In this document: positions 53,945-64,000 of the stretch, in pieces
Layout: every line of letters begins with the position of its first letter
How positions within the stretch are numbered: the first letter of the stretch is position 1
DNA from: Methylobacterium radiodurans
GTDB taxonomy: Bacteria; Pseudomonadota; Alphaproteobacteria; Rhizobiales; Beijerinckiaceae
DNA length: 64,000 bases
Direction of reading: 5' to 3'
NCBI RefSeq assembly: GCF_003173735.1
Contig: NZ_CP029551.1
Coordinates: 809,001 to 873,000, forward strand
Notes under the pieces: model-generated
Told to the model about the DNA's origin: nothing
Seen by the model: only the letters and a program-made list of their open reading frames with translations
Databases searched by the model: none
Translations under genes and position numbers: made by a program

Positions 53945-54955
53945 TCACGGGTGGCAGGCCGCGTCGAGCCGGCAGGGCGGACCGCCAGCCTCCTCGATCT
54001 GCAGGGTGGCGTGGGCGATGCCGAAGCGGGCGCGCAGGCCCTCCGCGGCCTCGACGAGGAAGTGGTTGCCCGGGTGGCTCCCTGCCATCACCAGATGGGC
54101 CGTGAGCGCCGTCTCGGTCGTGCTCATCGGCCAGATATGGAGGTCGTGCAGCCCGCTCACGTTCGGCCGCGCACGGAGCCAAGCGGCCACCGCCTCCGGG
54201 TCGATGCCGGGCGGCACCGCGGCGAGCGACATCGCCACGCTGTCGCGCAGGAGGCCCCAGCTCGCCCAGACGATCAGCCCGCCGATGGCGAGGGTGACCG
54301 CTGGATCGATCCAGGTCCAGCCCGTGAGCCAGATCGCGAGGCCCGCCAGCACGACCCCGGCCGAGACCGCGGCGTCGGCCACCATGTGCAGGAAGGCGCC
54401 GCGGATGTTGATGTCGCCCTTGGCGCCCGAGGCGAAGAGCCAGGCGGTAAGGCCGTTGATCAGGATGCCGATGCCGGCCACCACCATCACGGTCACGCCC
54501 GCGACGGGCTCGGGATGGACGAGGCGCCAGGCGGCCTCCCACAGGATGGCGCCGACCGCGACGAGCAGGAACACCCCGTTGAACAGGGCGGCCAGGATCG
54601 ACGAGCCGCGCAACCCGTAGGTGAAGCGCGCGCTCGGGCGCCGCCGCACCAGCACCGAGGCGGTCCAGGCGACGAGGAGGCCGAGCACGTCCGAGAGGTT
54701 GTGGCCGGCATCCGCCACCAGCGACATCGCGTTGCTGGCCCAGCCGTAGCCGGCCTCGACCGCCACGAAGGCGGTGTTCAGCCCGATGCCGAGCGCGAAG
54801 GCGGTGCCGAAGCTCGCCGGCGCGTGGCTGTGCCCCGCGCCGCCGTGGCTGTGACCGTGGCTGTGACTATGACTGTGCCGGCGGACGCCCGACCCGGTCC
54901 CGGAGCCGTGATCCGCGTGGTGGTCGTGCGCGCCGTGATCGTGGTGATCGTCCAA
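53945..54955 (-). CDS. CDF family cation efflux protein
   Basis: 336 aa. A His/Asp-rich N-terminus (HHDHGAHDHHADHG and HSHSHSHGHSHGG) is a metal-binding tail. Six predicted membrane helices follow. The two HxxxD zinc-site motifs are HNLSDVLG in helix 2 and HMVADAAVS in helix 5, which favours Zn/Co/Cd over Mn. The C-terminal cytoplasmic ferredoxin-like domain contains VSGLHDLHIWPMSTTETALT. It exports divalent metal in exchange for protons. It interrupts the usually adjacent maf and aroE genes. Confidence 0.93.
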   Translation of the reverse strand: MDDHHDHGAHDHHADHGSGTGSGVRRHSHSHSHGHSHGGAGHSHAPASFGTAFALGIGLNTAFVAVEAGYGWASNAMSLVADAGHNLSDVLGLLVAWTASVLVRRRPSARFTYGLRGSSILAALFNGVFLLVAVGAILWEAAWRLVHPEPVAGVTVMVVAGIGILINGLTAWLFASGAKGDINIRGAFLHMVADAAVSAGVVLAGLAIWLTGWTWIDPAVTLAIGGLIVWASWGLLRDSVAMSLAAVPPGIDPEAVAAWLRARPNVSGLHDLHIWPMSTTETALTAHLVMAGSHPGNHFLVEAAEGLRARFGIAHATLQIEEAGGPPCRLDAACHP

Positions 54956-54967
54956 GCGGAACGCTCC

Positions 54968-55588
54968 TCAGAACCGCAGCCAGCCGTCGGCGCGCAGATG
55001 CGCCAGCAGCGGCAGGAGCGGCAGGCCCAGGATCGTGCTGTGCTCGCCCGCGACCGCCTCGAACAGGTGGATGCCGAGCCCTTCGAGCTGGTAGCCGCCG
55101 ACGCTCGCGCAGACCCGGGCCTCCCCCGCGCAGGCCACATAGGCCGCGATCTGGCGCTCATCGAGGGGACGAACGGTGAGGCTCGCCGTCTCGACGCCGC
55201 CCGCCACGATCGCGCCCCCGTGCGCCAGCACGTAGGCGGCGTGGAGCTGGTGGGTGCGGCCCGCCAGCCGAGCGATCTGGGCGCGTGCGGCCTCGGCGTC
55301 GGTGGGCTTGTGGAGGACGTGCCCATCCAGAGCTAGCACCTGGTCGGCGCCGACGACGATCCGGTCCGGGCGGCGGCGCGCCACCGCCAGGGCCTTGGCC
55401 TCGGCGAGCCGCCGGGCGAGGTCGGCGGGCGGCAGGCCAGCGCTCTCCGCCTCGACCGCGCGCTCGTCCACCTCCGGCGCCTCGGTCTCGACGGCGAGCC
55501 CGGCCCCTTCGAGGAGGGCGCGGCGAGTCGGGCTGGTGGAGGCGAGGAGAAGCGGCTTCGGGCCGAGCCAGGGCGAGGACGGGGTCAT
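54968..55588 (-). CDS. maf: Maf-type nucleoside triphosphate pyrophosphatase
   Basis: 206 aa from the ATG at 55588 (MTPSSPWLGPKPLLLASTSP); an upstream start seven codons earlier is possible. Maf enzymes hydrolyse non-canonical or specific nucleotides (dTTP/UTP or m7GTP) to monophosphates. Hallmarks: LLLASTSPTRRALLEGAGLAVE, IVVGADQVLALDG, LHKPTDAEAARAQIARLAGRTHQL and GGYQLEGLGIHLFEAVAGEHSTILGLPLLPL. It is first in the minus-strand run ending with dnaQ. Confidence 0.93.
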   Translation of the reverse strand: MTPSSPWLGPKPLLLASTSPTRRALLEGAGLAVETEAPEVDERAVEAESAGLPPADLARRLAEAKALAVARRRPDRIVVGADQVLALDGHVLHKPTDAEAARAQIARLAGRTHQLHAAYVLAHGGAIVAGGVETASLTVRPLDERQIAAYVACAGEARVCASVGGYQLEGLGIHLFEAVAGEHSTILGLPLLPLLAHLRADGWLRF

Positions 55589-55885
55589 CGGCCCAGTGTC
55601 ACGGATCACGGCGCTGCCGCAAGCAGCAGCGCGGTTCCGCTAGCAAGCGGGCCGCGAACCCCGCCGCCCCGAGGAGGGAAGGGGCGGCGAGGCTGCCGGG
55701 GAGCCGGTACGCGACGTGGCCCCTGAGCCCAAGCTGCCAGGACGGGGTTAGCCAAAGGTCAACGGAGAGCGCGGGCGGTGTCCCCATCCGGGCGAGTGGC
55801 GCGGTATCCAGACGCGGTACTCTAAACGGTCGCCAAGCCCCATCGCGATTGCTACAGAGCCGCCGGACACGGGCTGGTGGAGCCG

Positions 55886-57019
55886 ATGACACGACCGGAA
55901 GCGGAGACGGGAACGGACGGGACCGCGCAGGCGCGGCTGCTCGCGCATCTGACGGCGGCCGGCTACGCGCCGGTGACGCCGCCCGTCCTGCAGCCGATCG
56001 AGCCCTTCCTCGAACTCTCCGGCGAGGACATCCGCCGACGCATCTTCGTGACGCAGGACGTGTCCGGCGCCGAGATGTGCCTGCGGCCGGAATTCACCAT
56101 TCCGGTCTGCCGCCTGCACCGCGCCCGCGCCGCGGGCGGCAGCGCCGATTACAGCTATCTCGGCCCCGTCTTCCGGCTCGCCGCGGACGAGCCCGACGAG
56201 TTCCTGCAGGCCGGCATCGAGTCGATCGGGCGCGCCGACATCCCGGCGGCGGACGCGGAGGTGCTGGGGCTCGCCCTCGACGGGCTCGCCCTGTTCGGCC
56301 ACGCGAGCCCGACCGTCCGCCTCGGCGACATGGGGCTGACCGTGGCGCTCCTCGACGGGCTCGGCGTGCCCCCGGCCGCCAAGCGGCGCACGCTCCGCGC
56401 GCTCGCCGCCGGCCGCTCCCTCGACGGCATCACCAACGCGGCCACGCCCGAGGACCCGCATGCGGGCCTGCTCGCGGCGATCCAGGGCCAGGACCCGCGC
56501 GGCGTGCGCGCCTTCGTGGAGGATGTGCTGGCCATCGCCGGCATCTCGGCGGTGGGCGGGCGCTCGGCCGGCGAGATCGCCGAGCGCTTCCTCGCCAAGG
56601 CCGCCGCGCAGGCGAGCGGCGGGGCGGGGCTCAACGTCGAGAACCGCGCGGTGATCGAGCGCTACAGCGCGATTGCCGGCGATCCGGACGCGGCGGCGCG
56701 CAGCCTGCGGGCGCTGGTCGCGGAGGCCGGCATCCGGCACGACGCGGTCGCGGCGGCGCTCGACCTGTTCGAGGAGCGCAACGGCTTCATCGCGGCCCGC
56801 GGCCTCGCGCTCGATGCCTTCCGCTTCAGCGGCGGCTTCGCGCGCAACCTCGACTACTATTCGGGTTTCATCTTCGAGGTGACGGGGGGGGAGGGGATGC
56901 CCGTCCTCGTCGGCGGCGGGCGCTACGACGGGTTGCTGACCCATCTGGGAGCGCCCGAGCCGCAGCCGGCGGTGGGCTGCACCTTCTGGGTCGATCGCGT
57001 GGTGGGAGGGGCCCGGTGA
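55886..57019 (+). CDS. hisZ: ATP phosphoribosyltransferase regulatory subunit HisZ
   Basis: 377 aa from the ATG at 55886; a GTG three codons earlier is possible. HisZ is a paralogue of histidyl-tRNA synthetase without tRNA charging activity, required by short-form HisG. The class II-like motif 2 is QDVSGAEMCLRPEFTIPVCR; the later FARNLDYYSGFIFEVTG and [14 protein letters not shown] correspond to the HisS histidine and motif 3 regions. No C-terminal anticodon domain is present, as expected. Its stop overlaps the hisG start (GTGA), so the two are coupled. Confidence 0.93.
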   Translation: MTRPEAETGTDGTAQARLLAHLTAAGYAPVTPPVLQPIEPFLELSGEDIRRRIFVTQDVSGAEMCLRPEFTIPVCRLHRARAAGGSADYSYLGPVFRLAADEPDEFLQAGIESIGRADIPAADAEVLGLALDGLALFGHASPTVRLGDMGLTVALLDGLGVPPAAKRRTLRALAAGRSLDGITNAATPEDPHAGLLAAIQGQDPRGVRAFVEDVLAIAGISAVGGRSAGEIAERFLAKAAAQASGGAGLNVENRAVIERYSAIAGDPDAAARSLRALVAEAGIRHDAVAAALDLFEERNGFIAARGLALDAFRFSGGFARNLDYYSGFIFEVTGGEGMPVLVGGGRYDGLLTHLGAPEPQPAVGCTFWVDRVVGGAR

Positions 57020-58014
57020 GCCTGTCGGAGACCTCTTCCGTGGATCCGCTCGTCCTGGCCGTCCCGTCGAAGGGCCGGCTACAGGAGAACGCCAACGCCT
57101 TCTTCGCCCGGGCCGGGCTGAAGCTCGCGCAGGGCTCGGGCGCCCGCGACTACCGCGGCAAGCTCGTCGGTGTGCCGAATGTCGAGGTGCGCTACCTCTC
57201 GGCCTCCGAGATCGCGAGCCAGCTCGCCTCGGGCGCGGCCCATCTCGGCATCACCGGCGAGGACCTGATCCGCGAGAGCCTGCCGGACGTGCGCGGGCAG
57301 GTCGAGCTCCTGACGCCGCTGGGCTTCGGCAACGCCACTGTGGTGGTCGCCGTGCCCCAGGCCTGGATCGACGTGCGCGCCATGAGCGACCTCGACGAGG
57401 TCGCGGCCGAGATGCGCGCCCGCCACGGGCGCCGTCTGCGCATCGCCACCAAGTACGTGAACCTGACCCGCCGCTTCTTCGCCGAGAAGGGCGTCGCCGA
57501 CTACCGCATCGTGGAGAGCCTGGGCGCCACCGAGGGCGCGCCTGCTGCAGGCTCGGCCGAGATCGTCGTGGACATCACCACGACCGGGGCGACGCTCGCC
57601 GCCAACGCCCTGAAGATCCTCGACGACGGGATCATCCTGCGCTCGGAGGCGAACCTCGTCGCCTCGCTCAACGCCGCCTGGGGCGAGGGCCAGCGAGCCG
57701 CCTTCCGGGCCGTGATGGGCCGGATCGCCGCCGAGGAGCGCGCCCGCACCACCCGCGAGGTGCGGGCCGGTCTGCCCGAGGACGGCACGATCGACCTCGC
57801 GACGATCGCCGGGCTCCACGAGGCCGAGCTGCCCTACGGCGCGCCGCGGTGCGCGGACGGCGAGATCGTGCTGCGCTGCCCGGAGGCGGCGGTCTTCGAC
57901 CTCGCCGACGCGCTGGTGCGGGCCGGCGCCCGGGCGGTCAGCGTGCGCCGCATCGACTACGCCTTCGCGGCTGAAAACCCCCTGGCCGAGCGGCTGCTGG
58001 CGCGGCTGCCTTAG
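57016..58014 (+). CDS. hisG: ATP phosphoribosyltransferase HisG
   Basis: 332 aa from the GTG at 57016 (MSLSETSSVDPLVLAVPSKG). First enzyme of histidine synthesis: ATP plus PRPP to phosphoribosyl-ATP. Motifs: LAVPSKGRLQENANAFFARAGL, GITGEDLIRES, and the PRPP loop IVVDITTTGATLAANALKIL. Classical short HisG is about 210-235 aa; this one is about 100 residues longer and ends in a region (DGEIVLRCPEAAVFDLADAL then RRIDYAFAAENPL) that looks like an alpha/beta regulatory domain, yet it is still paired with HisZ. Confidence 0.94.
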   Translation: MSLSETSSVDPLVLAVPSKGRLQENANAFFARAGLKLAQGSGARDYRGKLVGVPNVEVRYLSASEIASQLASGAAHLGITGEDLIRESLPDVRGQVELLTPLGFGNATVVVAVPQAWIDVRAMSDLDEVAAEMRARHGRRLRIATKYVNLTRRFFAEKGVADYRIVESLGATEGAPAAGSAEIVVDITTTGATLAANALKILDDGIILRSEANLVASLNAAWGEGQRAAFRAVMGRIAAEERARTTREVRAGLPEDGTIDLATIAGLHEAELPYGAPRCADGEIVLRCPEAAVFDLADALVRAGARAVSVRRIDYAFAAENPLAERLLARLP

Positions 58015-58021
58015 GGTCGTC

Positions 58022-58375
58022 TCACTGCCCCTGCTTGGCGAACTCCGAGAGCAGGCCGCGCAGGGTCTTCAGCCGGACGTCGTAGAGGTCGCGCAGGCAG
58101 GCGGTGTCGGGCCCGCAGGCGCGGCGCTCCTTCAGCCACGCCTCCTGGTCCTCCTGCATCTTGGTGCGGCCGCCCATCGGCAGCACCTCCTTCAGGATCT
58201 CGAAGCGCGTCGCCATCTCCACGTCGCGGTCGTTGAGCGCGAGCGTCCTGCAGATCGCCGTCTCGTCGGGCGTCTCGGCCTTGTCGCAGGGGAAGCTCGC
58301 GGCCCGCGCGGAGTCGGACAGGAGCGGGCTCGCCAGCAGGGCGAGGAGCGGCAGGGTGCGGATCAGAGCGGGCAT
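58022..58375 (-). CDS. LprI/DUF1311-like secreted protein
   Basis: 117 aa from the ATG at 58375 (MPALIRTLPLLALLASPLLS). A Sec signal peptide ends near ARAAS. The mature part FPCDKAETPDETAICRTLAL followed by LNDRDVEMATRFEIL matches the DUF1311/lysozyme-inhibitor LprI pattern, with Cys pairs including ACGPDTACLRDLYDVRLKTL. It may be a periplasmic lysozyme inhibitor, but this is known only for a few family members. It converges on hisG with a 7-bp gap. Confidence 0.78.
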   Translation of the reverse strand: MPALIRTLPLLALLASPLLSDSARAASFPCDKAETPDETAICRTLALNDRDVEMATRFEILKEVLPMGGRTKMQEDQEAWLKERRACGPDTACLRDLYDVRLKTLRGLLSEFAKQGQ

Positions 58376-58422
58376 GCGCGACAACGGGGAGAAGCCGCGA
58401 AGGCTCCCATCCGCGTCCCGGA

Positions 58423-58629
58423 TCATAGTCCGTCGCGCTCCGGGCGGCGCCGCGCCTCGGACCGCCCCTGCGCCGCCCGCGGGAACAGGGTCGCGCCCGC
58501 CGCGGCGCCGAGGATCGCCGCGAGGCCGAGCCTGAGCCAGCCCGCTGCCGCGGCCCTCGGGCCGGTGCGGGCGCTCCGGCCGGCATCGACCGGCGCGCGG
58601 TCCCCGTCGGGGCGCTTCGTTCGACCCAT
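58423..58629 (-). CDS. Small hypothetical protein with one membrane helix
   Basis: 68 aa from the ATG at 58629 with GAGG a few bases upstream. Basic N-terminus (MGRTKRPDGDRAPVDAGRSA), one hydrophobic stretch (about 30-48, WLRLGLAAILGAAAGATLF) and a basic tail. It may be a real small membrane protein or a chance frame in GC-rich DNA. Confidence 0.35.
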   Translation of the reverse strand: MGRTKRPDGDRAPVDAGRSARTGPRAAAAGWLRLGLAAILGAAAGATLFPRAAQGRSEARRRPERDGL

Positions 58630-58859
58630 CACCTCGTGTCTCTCCGCAGCCTCGCGGCAGCAACGCTCGGGCGTCCCCGATCTTTCCGGTGCCCTCCGAC
58701 AGGGATCGCGCGTCGGCGCGGACCAAGCCCGCGTTGCCTCGCCGACGAGCGCCGGCCTATAACCTGCGGATTCGCGACCCGTGCGGCGTCGAGGGCCAGG
58801 ATCTCCCTGAGAGGATTTCCGAGCCGGTCTCTCCGCCGCGGCAGACAGCCTGAAGAGAC

Positions 58860-59606
58860 ATGGCCGGCCATTCCCAGTTCAAGAACATCATGCACCGCAA
58901 GGGCCGCGTCGACGCGGTCCGCTCGAAGGTGTTCGGCAAGCTCGCTCGCGAGATCACGGTGGCGGCCAAGCTCGGCACGCCCGATCCGGCGATGAACCCG
59001 CGCCTGCGGGCGGCCATCCTGGCCGCCCGGGCCGAGAACATGCCGAAGGACAACATCGAGCGCGCCATTAAGAAGGCGGCCGGCGCCGAGGGCGAGAACT
59101 ACGAGGAGATCCGCTACGAGGGCTACGGCCCGGGCGGCGCCGCGCTGATCGTTGAGGCGCAGACCGACAACCGCAACCGCACGGCGTCCGACGTGCGCTC
59201 GGCCTTCACCAAGTCCGGCGGCAGTCTCGCGGAGACCGGGGCGGTCGCCTTCATGTTCGACCGGGTCGGCGTCATCGCGTTCCCGGCCGCCGTGGCCGAC
59301 GCCGACACGATGCTGGAGGCCGCGATCGAGGCGGGTGCCGACGATGTGCGCTCGGACGAGAACGGCCACGAGGTCACCTGTGCCCAGGACGCCTACGGCG
59401 AGGTCGGCAAGGCGCTCGAAGCCCGCTTCGGCGAGCCCGTGCGCACCGGCCTCGTCTGGAAGGCCCAGAACACGATCGACGTCGACGACGAGACCGGCGA
59501 GAAGCTGGTGCGCCTTGTCGAGGTGATCGAGGACCAGGACGACGTGCAGAACGTCTACGTCAACTTCGCGCTCTCCGAGGCGCTGATGGCCAAGCTCGAG
59601 GCCTGA
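58860..59606 (+). CDS. YebC/PmpR family protein (transcription or translation factor)
   Basis: 248 aa. The start [20 protein letters not shown] and later [43 protein letters not shown] and [20 protein letters not shown] are diagnostic. Family members have been described as transcription regulators and, more recently, as translation factors that relieve stalling at proline stretches. Its usual neighbour ruvC is not in the window. A short GC-rich hairpin lies just after it. Confidence 0.95.
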   Translation: MAGHSQFKNIMHRKGRVDAVRSKVFGKLAREITVAAKLGTPDPAMNPRLRAAILAARAENMPKDNIERAIKKAAGAEGENYEEIRYEGYGPGGAALIVEAQTDNRNRTASDVRSAFTKSGGSLAETGAVAFMFDRVGVIAFPAAVADADTMLEAAIEAGADDVRSDENGHEVTCAQDAYGEVGKALEARFGEPVRTGLVWKAQNTIDVDDETGEKLVRLVEVIEDQDDVQNVYVNFALSEALMAKLEA

Positions 59607-59616
59607 TCGGGGCGGT

Positions 59617-59632
59617 CCCCGCCGCCGCGGGG
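59617..59632. terminator. Possible weak terminator after yebC
   Basis: Stem CCCCGC/GCGGGG with loop CGCC, 10 bp past the yebC stop. There is no T-tract, so function is doubtful. Confidence 0.3.
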
Positions 59633-59682
59633 GCCGAGCGCCGGAACGGCCGGGCAGCGCGCCCGATCGTCCCGGGTTCCCG

Positions 59683-62388
<2,706 letters not shown>

Positions 62389-62417
62389 CGGGCGGTCTCC
62401 CCTCGTCCGGACGATCG

Positions 62418-63455
62418 TCAGGCCGCGAGCCTGCGGCACTGGTCCTCGACCTCGTCCCAGCCCTCTAGGAAGGCCGCGACGCAGGCCGGGTCGAAGTGCT
62501 GGCCGGCCTGCTCGTGCAGGAAGGCCTTCGCCCGCTCCAGCGGCCAGGCCTCCTTGTAGGGCCGGTCCGAGACGAGGGCGTCGAACACGTCGGCCACCGC
62601 CACGATGCGGCCGGGGAGCGGGATCGCCTCGCCCCTGAGGCCCGCCGGGTAGCCCTGTCCGTCCCAGCGCTCGTGGTGGCTCGCGGCGATCTCGGCGGCG
62701 AGCCGCACCACCTCGGAGGTGCTGCCCTCCAGGATGCGACGCCCGCGCTCGGCATGAGCCTGCATCTCGACCCGCTCCTCGGCCGTGAGGGGACCCGGCT
62801 TCAGCAGGATCGCGTCCGGCACGCCGATCTTGCCGACGTCGTGCATGCTGGCGGCGAGCTGGAGGGTCCGCACGCCCGCGGGATCGAAGCCGAGGCGCCG
62901 GGCGATGATGCCCGCATAGGCCGAGACCCGGGCGACGTGGTTGCCCGTATCGGTGTCGCGGTGCTCGGCCGCCCGCATCAGGAGCGCGATGATCTCGCGC
63001 TCGCGCGCCTCGATCACCGAGACGGCGGCGGCGACCTCGCGGGCGAGCCAGGCCGCCCGGTCCTGCTCCTGCCGGTGGGCCGCCGAGATCTTCATCAGGT
63101 TCGTCACCCGGGCCCGGATCTCGACCGGGTCGCAGGGCTTGCCGAGAAAGTCGGTGGCGCCCGCCGCCAGGGCCTCGCGGCGCAGGCTCTGCTGGTCGAG
63201 GCTCGTGACCATCACGATCGGCACGTGGGCGAAGCCCTCCACCGCGCGGGCGGCCCGGATCACCTCGAGGCCGTTCATGCCCGGCATCTCGTAGTCGGTG
63301 ACCGCGATGCCGATCCGCTCGACGTTGCCGCGCAGGAAAGCCAGCGCCTCGACAGGGCAGGTGAAGTCGACCGGCTCGCAATCGGGCACGGCCTTCAGAG
63401 CCTGCGCCATCAGCAGGTTGTTCATCTCCGAATCGTCGAGGATTAGGGCGAGCAT
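62418..63455 (-). CDS. Response regulator with HD-GYP cyclic-di-GMP phosphodiesterase domain
   Basis: 345 aa. A receiver domain (1-120) with phospho-acceptor D54 in [11 protein letters not shown] and Lys in DFLGKPCDP is followed by a coiled-coil linker and an HD-GYP domain (about 155-340). The metal-binding HD is at 205-206 ([18 protein letters not shown]), and [11 protein letters not shown] (260-270) retains the GYP signature. This RpfG-like arrangement should hydrolyse c-di-GMP. It is upstream of and cotranscribed with the hybrid kinase, whose Hpt domain is a plausible phosphate donor. It opposes the GGDEF enzyme at 2.3 kb in function. Confidence 0.94.
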   Translation of the reverse strand: MLALILDDSEMNNLLMAQALKAVPDCEPVDFTCPVEALAFLRGNVERIGIAVTDYEMPGMNGLEVIRAARAVEGFAHVPIVMVTSLDQQSLRREALAAGATDFLGKPCDPVEIRARVTNLMKISAAHRQEQDRAAWLAREVAAAVSVIEAREREIIALLMRAAEHRDTDTGNHVARVSAYAGIIARRLGFDPAGVRTLQLAASMHDVGKIGVPDAILLKPGPLTAEERVEMQAHAERGRRILEGSTSEVVRLAAEIAASHHERWDGQGYPAGLRGEAIPLPGRIVAVADVFDALVSDRPYKEAWPLERAKAFLHEQAGQHFDPACVAAFLEGWDEVEDQCRRLAA

Positions 63456-63477
63456 AGGGGTTTCCGGCGGCGTGTCG

Positions 63478-64000
63478 CTACTGGCTCAGCATGAGCTTGC
63501 CTGAGAGCGGGCCGACGCCCTTGGGCACCGGCACGCTCGTCTGGTCGTAGTTCGCGTTCAGGTAGAGGTTCGGCCCCTCGTAGAGGTTGACCTGCTGGGC
63601 CACCACGACGGTGTAGGCCGAGCGGTCCGCCACCGGCTTGTCCGCGTCGATCACCACCCGGCCGGCCGGGAGGTAGATCGTGCCCAGCATGGTGCGGGCG
63701 TTGTCGCTGATGATCCGGTAGATCCGCATCGGCTTGGTCAGGCCGACCGGCGGGGGGGTCGGGGTCGGCGGCAACTCGCCGTCGCCCGTCAGTCCCGAGA
63801 CGAGGTCGGTCACCCCGCCGACGGTGGTCCCCACGGCACTCAGCAGGGCCAGGACGGGATCGACCGGGTTGTTGACGCTGCGCTCCTCCATCATCAGCAG
63901 TCCGGCCATCACGCCGCTGGTGGGGGCGGCGAGACTCACCGTGCTGCCCTTGCTGAACAGCAGGCCGCCCTTGTCTCCGGTGAAGTAGAACGCCACGCCG
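63478..64000 (-). CDS. TadG-like pilus-assembly protein, C-terminal part (partial)
   Basis: Truncated at the window edge; 173 codons and the stop are visible. The frame continues before the GTG at 63994-63996, which is an internal Val. The sequence (GVAFYFTGDKGGLLFSKGST, SGVMAGLLMMEERSV, then RIYRIISDNARTMLGTIYLP and YLNANYDQTSVPVPKGVGPL) matches the C-terminus of alphaproteobacterial TadE/TadG-type Flp-pilus proteins with a beta-helix-like end. A Pro/Thr-rich linker (ELPPTPTPPPVGLTK) sits in the middle. It stops 22 bp before the HD-GYP gene start. Confidence 0.7.
   Translation of the reverse strand, partial: GVAFYFTGDKGGLLFSKGSTVSLAAPTSGVMAGLLMMEERSVNNPVDPVLALLSAVGTTVGGVTDLVSGLTGDGELPPTPTPPPVGLTKPMRIYRIISDNARTMLGTIYLPAGRVVIDADKPVADRSAYTVVVAQQVNLYEGPNLYLNANYDQTSVPVPKGVGPLSGKLMLSQ

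Noticed and set aside
55285..57015. Upstream extension of the hisG frame through the hisZ region
   Set aside because: The overlapping hisZ frame is clearly the coding one; hisG starts at the GTG at 57016 that overlaps the hisZ stop.

Overview
The window is GC-rich DNA from an alphaproteobacterium of the order Hyphomicrobiales (Rhizobiales), most likely Methylobacterium or a close relative. The evidence is gene content and order: LptE-HolA, ParB-ParA-RsmG-MnmG, MurA-DUF2948-HisD-UPF0262-phosphatase, SecB/TimA/MltA/Smr, ALA synthase (the alphaproteobacterial C4 heme route), HisZ-dependent HisG and a Tad pilus protein. The genus is an inference; the order is well supported. No tRNA, rRNA, CRISPR array, IS element or prophage was recognised.

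The window is origin-proximal. The 503-bp gap between divergent hemE and the PpsR/DUF299 gene (11958-12460) is the place where Caulobacter and Rickettsia keep their chromosomal origin. It holds a full TTAA-N7-TTAAC CtrA box, three DnaA-box-like 9-mers, an AT-rich stretch and six GANTC sites. Two perfect parS cores (inside rsmG, and in a 26-bp perfect palindrome at 45379-45404) and one degenerate parS (23866-23879) flank it, and parA/parB lie on its left side.

Layout. 1-3.2 kb: end of a TonB siderophore receptor, lptE, holA and a PAS-GGDEF protein. 3.2-7.6 kb (minus strand): mnmG-rsmG-parA-parB, packed with 1-4 bp overlaps between the first three. 8-10.3 kb: two tiny ORFs and hisS. 10.3-13.3 kb: hemJ and hemE, the origin candidate, ppsR. 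13.4-20.1 kb: a Cys/Met PLP enzyme, tspO, tex, a putative lipoprotein, DUF4337 and an MBL hydrolase. 20.1-26.7 kb: hemA, then the murA-DUF2948-hisD-UPF0262-phosphatase run. 26.7-29.9 kb: NlpC/P60, a small hypothetical, SDR and MgtC. 30.1-36.8 kb: a seven-gene MoxR/DUF58/DUF4381/vWA/vWA/TPR/BatD operon. 36.8-37.5 kb: a higBA-like toxin-antitoxin locus whose toxin is frameshifted. 37.6-43.2 kb: rho, a small secreted protein, smr, mltA, timA and secB. 43.4-46.7 kb: an MFS transporter, a DUF3429-like membrane protein, parS and mnmE. 46.9-51.5 kb: class A beta-lactamase, ybaK, a secreted protein, panC, a PHB-type esterase and a CopG protein. 51.6-55.6 kb: maf-(CDF exporter)-aroE-coaE-dnaQ. 55.9-59.6 kb: hisZ-hisG, a LprI-like protein and yebC. 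59.7-64 kb: a hybrid histidine kinase, a REC-HD-GYP protein and the end of a TadG-like protein.

Most genes are housekeeping: tRNA modification (mnmG, mnmE), chromosome segregation, heme (hemA, hemE, hemJ), histidine (hisS, hisD, hisZ, hisG), cell wall (murA, mltA, NlpC/P60) and secretion (secB). No clearly novel multi-gene system was found. The most informative observations are the origin candidate with its parS sites, the toxin gene broken by a 13-bp tandem duplication, and palindromic elements that have contributed coding sequence (the batD leader and the hemE stop codon).
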